Shown: positions 32,567 to 42,003 of the stretch, one piece after another
How the letters are laid out: each line of letters opens with the position of its first letter
Numbering within the stretch: position 1 is the stretch's first letter
Assembly (NCBI RefSeq): GCF_001540865.1
Contig: NC_033625.1
Location: 13,301,890-13,365,889 of the forward strand
DNA: 64,000 nucleotides
Reading direction: 5' to 3'
Source of the DNA: Ananas comosus
Taxonomy: Eukaryota > Streptophyta > Magnoliopsida > Poales > Bromeliaceae
Made by a program: the position numbers and the translations under genes
Notes under the pieces: model-generated
Database searches by the model: none
Told to the model about the DNA's origin: nothing
Seen by the model: the letters and a program-made list of their open reading frames with translations, nothing else

Positions 32567-33205
32567 TGTATGATGGTTTGGATTTACCTTTTGCAAAATT
32601 GCGTCTACTATAAAATGTCGAAACTTAAAATTTTAATTTTTACATTTAAAAGTGAAATTTCAACATTTAAAATTTAGTATTTGATTTTTTTAAATTTAAT
32701 TTGTAATTTAATATTTAAAATATTGAATGTTTAAATTTAAAATTTAAAACTTAAAATTAAAAATTGTATTTTTTTCCTTAATTACTAAAACTAAATGTTA
32801 AAATTTTTCTATTTTAAATTTTAAATTTTAGTTTCTAAATTGTAGATTTTAAATTTTATACAAAAATTATAAAGCTTAAAATTTTGAAAATTATATATAT
32901 TAATTTGCTGAAATATATCATGGAATTTCAGATTATCTAGCTGAATTCCTAAAAATTCAAAATTACAGCGCGTTATTTGATACATATAAAAGTTTAGAAT
33001 TTAAAAAATTAGAAATCAATAAGACTCTATATAAAATCATATATTCAAAATATACAAACTGAATTAAGATAAAATATATTTTTGAAAATTTAAATTTCTA
33101 AATTGTTAATTTCAAATTTCAGAATTTAAACAAAAGAGAGTTAGAAATTTTAAATTTTAAATAAATTACGTAAATTTTTCGCCGTGAAGCGCGGGCCTAC
33201 CCTAG
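32567..33205. other. Low-complexity AAATTT-rich DNA ending in a Helitron-like 3' terminus
   Basis: 32630-33175 is made of AAATTTAAAA-type words. It ends with CGCCGTGAAGCGCGGGCCTA then CCCTAG followed by T (33180-33206): a GC hairpin plus CTRR, and insertion before T fits Helitron rules. Similar low-complexity DNA lies at 50030-50290. The Helitron 5' end and Rep/helicase frame were not found. Confidence 0.45.
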
Positions 33206-33224
33206 TAATACATAATAGTCTAGT

Positions 33225-33950
33225 TCTTTATATAGAGTCCGGCTACAATGCTGTCGATGCCAAGTTTTCAGCCATTAGATTTATCCTTTTAACTATTTTC
33301 ACCATTTAGATCATACTATTTCACCAATCACTCATTTAACTAGTGGCGGATTTGCTGTTATCTCAGTGGGGGTCTATTAATCCCATTGAGATAGCCAATA
33401 AATAACGCTTTATGCCTTTCTTTGAAATGTTGACCTCACTTTGGGGTCAAAGTTGATTCCAAAGTGGGGTTAACAAATAAATAGATAACGGTTTTATCTC
33501 ACAAAAAAAGAGGGGCCTTGATGGTAAATCAAATCTAGTCCATCCGGCAAATAAAATTTTTATAAAGAGTAAATTGCGCAACTATAAGTGTGATCAATTA
33601 ATAAACGATTATTTTGTGATTTGTATAAAAAAAAAAAATTCGACGATGATACCATCTATATCGTTTTTAGAGTCTGAAAATATGTTGCGAATAACTGTAA
33701 ATAGAAATGATTCATTTTTTTATTATATAATATTAATGAAAAGTTTACTCTTTTAGTTTATGTTTTTGTGTTTTCTCTAGCTTCATCATATATTTGACCC
33801 CACTAAGAAGATTTTTTTAATCCGCCACTGTATTTAACCCTATGGGACCACTATCATCTTAACCGCACATCCTTTTATCTTAAGGCGAAAACCTAATAAT
33901 ACTAATGACTTAGTACTATTAATAGTATATAGTAGCCTAGTTCTAACAAT
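33225..33950. repeat. MITE-like repeat, family M4, with nested hAT MITE
   Basis: Outer words (TAGTCTAGTTCTTTATATAG at left, TATATAGTAGCCTAGTTCTA at right, plus GGCGAAAACCTAATA) match those at 18960-19229 and 56540-56660. The body is split by the hAT-type MITE at 33341. Confidence 0.5.
33341..33830. mobile_element. hAT-type MITE nested in the M4 repeat
   Basis: 490 bp with inverted ends TAGTGGCGGATT and AATCCGCCACTG. It is flanked by the 8-bp repeat CATTTAAC / TATTTAAC (33333-33340 and 33831-33838, one mismatch). An 8-bp duplication with YAGTG-type ends is the hAT pattern. No transposase frame. Confidence 0.7.
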
Positions 33951-34765
33951 CTAACCATGCAACTTGAATAAGTCAAATTAAAAAAAAAAACTCTAAGACT
34001 TAAATTTTCTTGCTTCTCAAATTTTGAATCAATTCCAGCCGTTGATTGGCAGGTCAGGCAAGATTTTCCTGAACCTAACTTCGTTTTTTAGTTTAAATTT
34101 TTTATATTGCTTATATTATACATGAGGAATCTTGTAATATTTTTTTTTTCTCATGCTTTTTTTGTTAGGGTCATGCATTTAGTGTGATTTTACCTTAAAA
34201 TACCTATATAAAATATTGCCAAGAATTATTCAACATAGATGATAGAACTGATAGATAATCGATTAATTATGATAAAAAATGTTTTTGATAATCATCTTGA
34301 TATATTCAATTGCATCACGTAGTGCGATATTGGAGAAAACTAAATTACCTTATATGATTTATTATTATAATACGTATTATACCCTAAATTTTTTAGGTTA
34401 GTATGAGATAGAATTTAAAGTTTAGTTTATTGCATATAAATATGTGAATTTTGGAAATATAGTATTCATAACTCAAAGAAACTTATAACATCAGATGAAC
34501 TAGCAACACATGGAATATTTTCGTTTATTTTTGTTGGATATGTAGATTTTATTGAACTTACATTACTCTATTAACTATCATTCATCAACTTTTTCAATTA
34601 TCTACTACAAAATTAAATTATTAAATTTAATAGATTATATTTCTACTTTAATTGACAAAAATTATTCAATTTAAAAAAACACAGAAGTCAAGACGCTAAT
34701 AAAAACAGTTTCATTTAGAGGGGCTATTTCATAGTTGCGTATAGTTGAGGGTGTCGTCATATATT
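33951..34765. other. AT-rich DNA with a TIR-family fragment
   Basis: 34167-34355 shares a 190-bp end (GTTAGGGTCATGCATTTAG ... GATATTGGAGAAAACTAAA) with 46497-46675 and, more diverged, with 14605-14775 and 17110-17275. Otherwise featureless. Confidence 0.5.
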
Positions 34766-36799
34766 GTAAGGACTGAGATTTTGATAGTGTAGTTGAACTC
34801 TCTGTTGATGATATTTTTGTGTGTAATTTAATTACATAAGTACTCGTTAAGTTTCGGAAGAAAACGAGTTAGAACGGAGAAGTTACGCGATCTTTAGTAT
34901 TCACTTAAGTGAATAGTAACTCCAGTTTTCCGGAGTAGCCGCGGAGTAGAGCTGGCTTCTGGTGCGTATTGGACTCCGAACATAGGACTCCAATAGCTCG
35001 TTTCGAACGGCTCAACTATTTTGAACCCAATGGCATTGACGGAATTGTGTTCTGATGCTCGGTTGTGAGGAAAAAGGGGTTTGATTGATTTCACATATAT
35101 TAATATAGGTGATTATGTGGTGGAAACAAAGAGGGTTGGTTTTGTCGCAAATCGAAGGCCAAATCGGACGAAACAAAATACTAGATTTGATGTCCCAGCC
35201 GTGCTGAACGCGCTGGCATAATCCGTTCGGAAATCCGACGGACGGATCTTCGGGAATCGCGAAAAGTCCGCTGAGAAGTCAAATTGGCAAAACGGATAAA
35301 TCGCGAAAAGACCCTATGTTTTATGTGCCATTTTGCGTGAATTTGAACGTCGAGGGACTTGTGCACAATGTTCACCTACTGGCAGGGGACCTAGTAGAAA
35401 TTAGTGGGCTACGGAGGACTTTTCAGCAATTTTAACCTATATATATATATATATAGGTTAGCTAGGGTTTCACAAAGGAAACCCTAACCCGAGTCCACCC
35501 AGCTACCAGCTAACCCTAGCCGTCGTTAGCTTCATCCCTGCCCTGCCGTGTGCGCGCCCTGACCGCCGGCAAGCTCCTCCGGCCACCGGAAAACCCTTCC
35601 GCACTACTTCCTCCCTCCCTCTCGACCAACCACTCCACCACGTTGTGGTTGGGGGTCTCAAGGAGTCATCTAAGTCTGAGTGCCATCATCCCCTGGCCGA
35701 GACCAACGTCCGGTACCGTCGCCGAACGTTTCCGCCGTCAGCACGCGCCGCTGGAGCCAACTAAGCGAGCTGCTGCCAGCTCGGGTCAGCCCAGACCGAG
35801 CAGGCTCGAGCTCGGGTTTTGCGTGCGGCCACCGCTCCCCATCAGCCGCGCCGCCTTCCGGCGACCTCTGGAGACCTTCGGCGCGCTTCCCCGCCGTCCC
35901 CGCGCACCGCCGGCCGCGGCTTTTCCATCCTGCGGCCGCCCAGATCTGGTGCGGGCCAAGGTGGAGCCAACTCCGCCACCGTGCGCCCCCGCTGCCATGC
36001 GCCGTGCGCGCCACCTCCTCCTCGACCTCCGGCGATGGATCGTTGCAGTCCTGGGCTCTTCCGGCCGCTGCCTTGCCGCCGGCGCCCTTGAACCCGAGAG
36101 CAGCTTGGCGGATTGGGTTGCAGCCGCTGCGCCACTGGCCGCCTCCTGCCGCCGGCCAACAGGTGCCCCAGACCCCACTGACCGGCAGCACCCTTCCCTG
36201 GCTAGACCGCCCGCCGTCCGGCCGCCGGCGACCAACCCTAGCTCTCCCTGACTCCAGTATGCTGTTTTTATGTTCCAGCTGACGTTTCCAGTCACCTTTC
36301 CGGTGATCCGATAAGCCTCCTAGACCTCGAGAAGTGAGCACAATGATCTACAGCTCGTGCTTAACATCGTGCTCACCCCCGTTACGAGCAGAGATGCACT
36401 AGTTAGCAAGATTAATGCAATTTTAGCGCTATGCGTGCTGTTCCGCTGATCTTCGCACCGCTCGCGCGCGTGCCACAGTGGCCGGCAGTGCTCCGAAGTG
36501 TGAGCACGGCCCCCGGCAAGCAGAAACCTATCAGCGAGTGTGACGGCTTGGCTAATCGATCCCTGGTTTGCGTATACGGATCATAAAAGCCCCAAAATCA
36601 CATAAAATGATGTGATTCTATGTATCGGCGTGGGCTTCTATGCTTTTTGCTTCGACGTAGCTGCTGTTGGCAGCAAGTTAGGGCTGAGGATAACCTCTAG
36701 ACTGATTCCAAGGCCCCAAGCCTTTGCGGGAATCAAAATGTGATTTTCGAAGCGTTTTTCGGGGAAATCCGCCGACGAAACGCAGTTTCGGTTCGGAAC

Positions 36800-37029
36800 T
36801 GAAAGAAGGGCTAAAATGCATACCCTCTTGAGTTGTGTTAATGAATATATATAGTACAAGAGATTGTCTTACTATAGTAACAATGACTACTATAGTAAGA
36901 GTATAACTAGGATTACATATTATATAATCCTACTCTATAGAAGGCAATGATACTACTCTATATAAGACAATAAAACACAATATCCTAATATATCGTAACA
37001 TCCTAATATAGATAAAATATATTGTAACA
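36800..37029 (-). repeat. 3' LTR of the complete copia element
   Basis: 230 bp; on the minus strand TGTTACAATATA ... CCCTTCTTTCA. Confidence 0.95.
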
Positions 37030-37043
37030 TCCCCCCGCAAGCT
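37030..37043 (-). other. Polypurine tract
   Basis: On the minus strand AGCTTGCGGGGGGA, immediately before the 3' LTR. It overlaps the TAG stop of the polyprotein (37042-37044). Confidence 0.85.
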
Positions 37044-40000
37044 AAGCATCCGGTGGTCGGATGCGAAGATTGAGCCGCAATATCGAAAACCGAGAGGATG
37101 ACAAGGGCTTGGTGAAAATGTCGGCAAGTTGCTTGTCAGAAGGGATATGAATTAAGGCCAAATCACCAGACTGAACTTTTTCCCGCAAAAATTGATGATC
37201 AAGTTCAATGTGCTTCGTGCGAGCATGGAGAACAGGATTGGCCGCAAGGTAGGTGGTGCTGAGATTATCGCAATAAATACTGATAGAGCGCCATAAGAAA
37301 ACACGAAGGTCACGAAGGAGACGACGAATCCAGACTGTCTCAGCAAGTGTGTAGGCTACAGCACGATACTCTGCTTCAGAACTAGAACGAGAAATGGTGG
37401 GTTGTTTCTTAGCGGACCAGGAGATAAGATTTGGCCCAAGAAAAATGCAATATCCAGAAGTAGAGCGACGTGTATCGGGGCAACCAGCCCAATCAGCATC
37501 AGCGAAGGCCACAAGAGAAGGATTGTCACAGCGAGAGATAGGAAGGCCATAAGTCAGCGTCCCCCGAATATAACGCAGAATACGTTTGACCGCTTGCATG
37601 TGTGGTTCACGAGGTGCATGAAGATACTGGGCAACAGAGTTGACGGCATATGAAATGTCCGGTCTGGTGAAAGTGAGATACTGGAGAGCACCAACGATCT
37701 GACGATAAGTGTATGGATCCTCAAGAAGATGCCCTTCATGGGAAGAGAGACGAGATGTTGGCGAAAGAGGAGTAGAAACGGGCTTACTGTCAAGAAAACC
37801 ATGTCGCTGAAGCAATTGATGCGCATATTTTTGTTGAGATAGATGAAGACCAGATGGAGAGCGATGAACCTCAATACCCAAAAAATAATGCAGCGGTCCG
37901 AGATCCTTCATGGCAAATTCGCGTTGTAAAGTAACGATAAGAGCATCGAGAAGAGATGAGGAACTGCCGGTGACAATAATATCATCAACATACAAGAGGA
38001 GAACAAGAGTGCCAGAGGAAGAATGACAAACAAACATTGAGGGATCAGCAGTGCTGCCAACAAAACCAATCTCAGAAAGAAAAGAAGTGAAACGCTGAAA
38101 CCAAGCCCGAGGAGCTTGTTTGAGACCATATATCGCTTTACGTAGGCGGCAAACGTGACTAGGAAGCGAAGGATGCACAAAGCCAGGTGGTTGTTTCATA
38201 TAAACCTCCTCAGAGAGAGTGCCATGAAGAAAGGCATTCTTCACATCAAGTTGTCGGAGAGACCATCCAGAGGAGAGAGCGACTGAAAGAACAGTACGAA
38301 TAGTGGTCGACTTGACAACCGGAGAAAAAGTCTCATCAAAATCAATGCCTTGTTGTTGTTTGTAACCCTGAGCCACTAGTCGAGCTTTGAGACGCTCAAG
38401 AGAGCCATCCGCCTTCTGTTTGACTTTGTAGACCCATTTACAGCCAATAAGATTGACAGAAGGAGGAGCAGGAACAAGCTCCCAAGTATCATTGGTGAGT
38501 AATGCATCAAATTCTTCAGCCATGGCAGCACGCCAATCTGCATCCTGAAAAGCTTCATGAAAAGTGATAGGCTCAGTAGGAAGAGTAGTATGTGTAGAAG
38601 CTAGGAAGGAGGTAGACCCAGCAAAATTCTTAGCCATAGATCGAGTAAGCATAGAGTGTGTCCGGATTGGTAAGGAAGGCTCTGCAGGCTGAGGTGAAGG
38701 TGGCCTGTCCGATGTGGAAGGCGTCAACTCAACAGGAGAAGGTAAAGCTGTAGCAGCAGAAGGTCGGAGGGTGTGTCGTCTGGTATAGACTCGGAGTTCA
38801 GGTGGACCAGCAACAGTGGCAGCATGTTCATCACTAACCTGTGTGGCATCATGATTCAAGGTGGAAGGAAAAGTCGATACAGTCTCAGATGGTGAAACAG
38901 ATGCATTTGAACTAACATCCGGAGAAAGGCGTGTGAAGGAAAAACCAGAGATGGCATCAAGAGAGGAAGGACTTTCGCCCAATAAGGGAGGATTAGAAAG
39001 AAAATGTTGAAACATTTGAAAATTTGAGGTAGTGGGGGAAGATGAGGAAGAAAATTTGGACAGACAAGAGTAAGGAAAAACAGTTTCAACAAAAGTAACA
39101 TGGCGAGAAATAAAAACTTTACCAGTGCTCGGATAGAGGCAGCGAAAGCCCTTATGTTTGTCAGAAAGACCCAAGAAAATACAAGGAAGTGATCGGGGAG
39201 AGAGCTTGTGATCTGCAATGTCCTGAACATCGGGATAACACAAACATCCAAAGACTCTGATAAGTTGCAAGTCAGGAGAAGCACAACCATGGAGAATGTC
39301 ATATGGTGACCGCCCATTTAAAACAGTAAGAGACGGAAGTCGATTTACAAGAAAAACAGCAGTTTGAATGGCCTCAGCCCAAAAACGAGGAGGCAAGCCA
39401 GCTTGGAATAGTAGACTTCTAACAATGTTAGATAAATGCCTATGTTTTCTCTCAGCAAGGCCATTTTGTTGAGGAGTGTAAGGACAAGAAAATCGGTGAA
39501 TAATTCCATTTTGTGAGCAAAAACTAGAAAACTTGTCATTTACAAATTCCGTACCATTGTCAGATTGAAAAATTTTTATTGAGCTATGAAATATATTTTC
39601 AACCATCTTCTTGAACTCGAAAAATTTGTCAAAAACTTCATGTTTAAATTTTAAAAGATAAAGCCAGGAAAATCTAGAATAATCGTCGATAAAAATAACA
39701 TAATATTTGTATCCAGAAACCGAGGGCACAGGTGATTGCCAAACATCAGAATGAACAATATGAAAAGGAAAAGCAGATTGAGATTCTGAATCATGAAATG
39801 AGAGTTTAACATGTTTTCCCATATTACAAGCATTGCAGACAGATAATTTCAGTGCAGAATCAGAAACAATTTTATTATTTTTAATAAATGTAGAAAGAAC
39901 AGGAAGACTAGGATGACCTAACCGTCTATGCCAGACATCTCCACTAAATCTAGATGCAATAAGAGCTAGTTGTTGCTTATTCCCTACACTTGCAAGTCTA

Positions 40001-41349
40001 GAAGAAATTGGATAAAGTGATGTTCCCGAGCTAGGACATCGAAGAAGCTCCTTCCCTGTTTCCTTGTCCTTCACAGAGAAACCAGTAGAGTCAAATTCAA
40101 AAAGAGAATTATTATCTTGACAGAATTTACGCACTGAAAGTAAATTTCTCTTAATAGTAGGAACAACAAGAACATTTTTTAGAGCAAAAGAGTTAGAAGA
40201 TGTATTCAATTGAGTTTCACCTGTCTGAGTAATATCAAGTAAATTTCCATTACCAACAAGAATTTTTTCATGCCCACTATAAGGTTTAGAAGATGAGAGA
40301 ATACCAGAGTTTGCGGTTATATGATTTGATGCTCCGGTATCCGGATACCAGACTTCCTCACCGGGTTCGTGAAGGTTCATAGCAGCAAAGGTCTGAGGAA
40401 CTTCATCAGCAGCGAAAGAATGATTGAAGCGTTGTCTGCACTGAAGAGCAGAATGATTGAACTTTCCACATATCTGACATTGTATGCCGGACTTCGGAAT
40501 ATATGGTTGTTGATTTGGAGTGTAAGATTGTTGAGGATAATTAGGTTGAGACTGTGGGTAGATTTCAGGAGATCCACGACCAGAATAGTGTCTACCACGT
40601 TGTCCTCGGCCTCCACGATATCTACCTCCACGGCCTCCACGATTACCACGTCCACGATTGGCATAAAGAGCTTCACTGTCAATAGTGGGAATAGCAGAGG
40701 ACGTAGTCACACTAGTGCGACGCTGAACTTCTGTTTCTTCTTGCATCAAGAGTGGACGAAGTTGTTCAAAAGTTGGCTTATTTCTGTGTGTGTTTAGAGC
40801 ACTAACAAAACCTCGATATTCCTCAGGTAGCCCTAGAAGAACAGTCATGACCAAATTATGGTCTGACTCGATTTCACCAATCGCCTGAAGAGCATTACCA
40901 ATCGTCTTGATCTTTTGCATGTAATCACTCATGCTCATTGAGCCTTTCTTGATGCTCCGCAATTCAGATTTTAGAGAAAAAGCCGTGGAAGCAGTCTTAT
41001 CAAGAAAATATGCCTCAATAATTCTCCAAGCATCATATGCAGTTTTAGGTGAGCTAGAAACAACCATATGTAATATGCTAAGAGATAAAGTGGCATTAAT
41101 CCATGAAAGTATAGTAGTATCGTTCTTTTTCCAACTCACATATTCAGGATTTATAACCTCCTTCTTATCAGCAGTATCGATAGTCTGAGAAGGCACAACA
41201 CTAGTTCCGTCCACATGTTTTGTAACATCAAAACTTTCTAGAACATTAAGAAAGACTTGTTTCCACACAAGATATGTAGAATCGGTGAGTTCTAGTGGTA
41301 TGAGAGTTTTGATATTAACAATTGGCAAATTTGAGGTAGAAGAAGACAT
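37042..41349 (-). CDS. Copia gag-pol polyprotein, intact
   Basis: 1435 residues from the ATG at 41349. The open frame continues 115 codons upstream through the leader and a poly-Phe run, but MSSSTSNLPIVNIKTLIPLE is the typical copia gag start. Domains in order: gag (about 20-210) with a Gly/Arg-rich RNA-binding segment (230-260); zinc knuckle CQICGKFNHSALQC (291-304); protease with DTG at 337-339; integrase zinc finger H474, H479, C505, C508 and catalytic D534, D597, E633; reverse transcriptase with LDVKNAF (1034-1040) and YVDD (1120-1123); RNase H with D1284, E1325, D1361 and the C-terminal tail KHIELDHQFLREKV. Copia order (integrase before RT) is clear. No stop or frameshift, full usual length, all catalytic residues seen. 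Confidence 0.96.
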   Translation of the reverse strand: MSSSTSNLPIVNIKTLIPLELTDSTYLVWKQVFLNVLESFDVTKHVDGTSVVPSQTIDTADKKEVINPEYVSWKKNDTTILSWINATLSLSILHMVVSSSPKTAYDAWRIIEAYFLDKTASTAFSLKSELRSIKKGSMSMSDYMQKIKTIGNALQAIGEIESDHNLVMTVLLGLPEEYRGFVSALNTHRNKPTFEQLRPLLMQEETEVQRRTSVTTSSAIPTIDSEALYANRGRGNRGGRGGRYRGGRGQRGRHYSGRGSPEIYPQSQPNYPQQSYTPNQQPYIPKSGIQCQICGKFNHSALQCRQRFNHSFAADEVPQTFAAMNLHEPGEEVWYPDTGASNHITANSGILSSSKPYSGHEKILVGNGNLLDITQTGETQLNTSSNSFALKNVLVVPTIKRNLLSVRKFCQDNNSLFEFDSTGFSVKDKETGKELLRCPSSGTSLYPISSRLASVGNKQQLALIASRFSGDVWHRRLGHPSLPVLSTFIKNNKIVSDSALKLSVCNACNMGKHVKLSFHDSESQSAFPFHIVHSDVWQSPVPSVSGYKYYVIFIDDYSRFSWLYLLKFKHEVFDKFFEFKKMVENIFHSSIKIFQSDNGTEFVNDKFSSFCSQNGIIHRFSCPYTPQQNGLAERKHRHLSNIVRSLLFQAGLPPRFWAEAIQTAVFLVNRLPSLTVLNGRSPYDILHGCASPDLQLIRVFGCLCYPDVQDIADHKLSPRSLPCIFLGLSDKHKGFRCLYPSTGKVFISRHVTFVETVFPYSCLSKFSSSSSPTTSNFQMFQHFLSNPPLLGESPSSLDAISGFSFTRLSPDVSSNASVSPSETVSTFPSTLNHDATQVSDEHAATVAGPPELRVYTRRHTLRPSAATALPSPVELTPSTSDRPPSPQPAEPSLPIRTHSMLTRSMAKNFAGSTSFLASTHTTLPTEPITFHEAFQDADWRAAMAEEFDALLTNDTWELVPAPPSVNLIGCKWVYKVKQKADGSLERLKARLVAQGYKQQQGIDFDETFSPVVKSTTIRTVLSVALSSGWSLRQLDVKNAFLHGTLSEEVYMKQPPGFVHPSLPSHVCRLRKAIYGLKQAPRAWFQRFTSFLSEIGFVGSTADPSMFVCHSSSGTLVLLLYVDDIIVTGSSSSLLDALIVTLQREFAMKDLGPLHYFLGIEVHRSPSGLHLSQQKYAHQLLQRHGFLDSKPVSTPLSPTSRLSSHEGHLLEDPYTYRQIVGALQYLTFTRPDISYAVNSVAQYLHAPREPHMQAVKRILRYIRGTLTYGLPISRCDNPSLVAFADADWAGCPDTRRSTSGYCIFLGPNLISWSAKKQPTISRSSSEAEYRAVAYTLAETVWIRRLLRDLRVFLWRSISIYCDNLSTTYLAANPVLHARTKHIELDHQFLREKVQSGDLALIHIPSDKQLADIFTKPLSSSRFSILRLNLRIRPPDA

Positions 41350-41594
41350 GTTTACTACCTTAAGATAAGGATCCACCACTAGATAAGAAAGAAAGATAAA
41401 TCGGAATGTAGCGGATGTAAAAAAAAAAAAAAAGAACCTGAATTCTATCACATGAGAGGAACCACTTATCACCAAATAAGATCGACCGCACCAAGGAAAG
41501 AACCGAGTGATACGAGCAACAAACAGTAGGACAGTCCGAGCGGTACCAGAGGAGCAAAGAGAAATCACAGAAAGGCTGAAAATATTGTAGCAGA

Positions 41595-41668
41595 AATACT
41601 GTAGCGCTGTTACTGTAGCGCCAGTACTGTAGCGATGATACTGTAGCAGTACTGTGGCAGTATTAGGA
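41595..41668 (-). repeat. ACTGTAGC-type tandem repeat in the copia leader
   Basis: About five imperfect 12-15-bp units of TACTGTAGCG(N) in the untranslated leader between PBS and gag ATG. Confidence 0.8.
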
Positions 41669-41755
41669 AGATAGAAAACCAAAAGAAAAGACACCTATAG
41701 AAAAAGGTGAGATTAATGGTGGATGGTAGCTATGGATCGATATCCCCACATTAGG

Positions 41756-41773
41756 GTTCCCGCTCTGATACCA
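41756..41773 (-). other. Primer-binding site of the complete copia element
   Basis: On the minus strand TGGTATCAGAGCGGGAAC directly abuts the 5' LTR. The first 12 bases are the standard complement of initiator Met-tRNA 3' end. Confidence 0.95.
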
Positions 41774-42003
41774 TGAAAGAAGGGCTAAAGTGCATACCCT
41801 CTTGAGTTGTATTAATGAATATATATAGTACAAGAGATTGTCTTACTATAGTAACAATGACTACTATAGTAAGAGTATAACTAGGATTACATATTATATA
41901 ATCCTACTCTATAGAAGGCAATGATACTACTCTATATAAGACAATAAAACACAATATCCTAATATATCGTAACATCCTAATATAGATAAAATATATCGTA
42001 ACA
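41774..42003 (-). repeat. 5' LTR of the complete copia element
   Basis: 230 bp, three transitions from the other LTR. On the minus strand a TATA-like TACTATATATATTC lies about 55 bp before the LTR end, a plausible core promoter. Confidence 0.95.

Larger units (their letters stand above)
36800..42003 (-). mobile_element. Complete copia retrotransposon (Ale/Retrofit-like)
   Basis: Flanked by GGAAC (36795-36799 and 42004-42008). It has two 230-bp LTRs, a PBS, a PPT and one uninterrupted gag-pol frame, about 5.2 kb in total. The two LTRs differ by eye at three positions, all transitions (about 1.3%), so insertion is recent relative to the host LTR it splits. Short LTRs and the gag type suggest the Ale/Retrofit group; this assignment is tentative. 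Everything needed for autonomous movement appears present. Confidence 0.95.
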
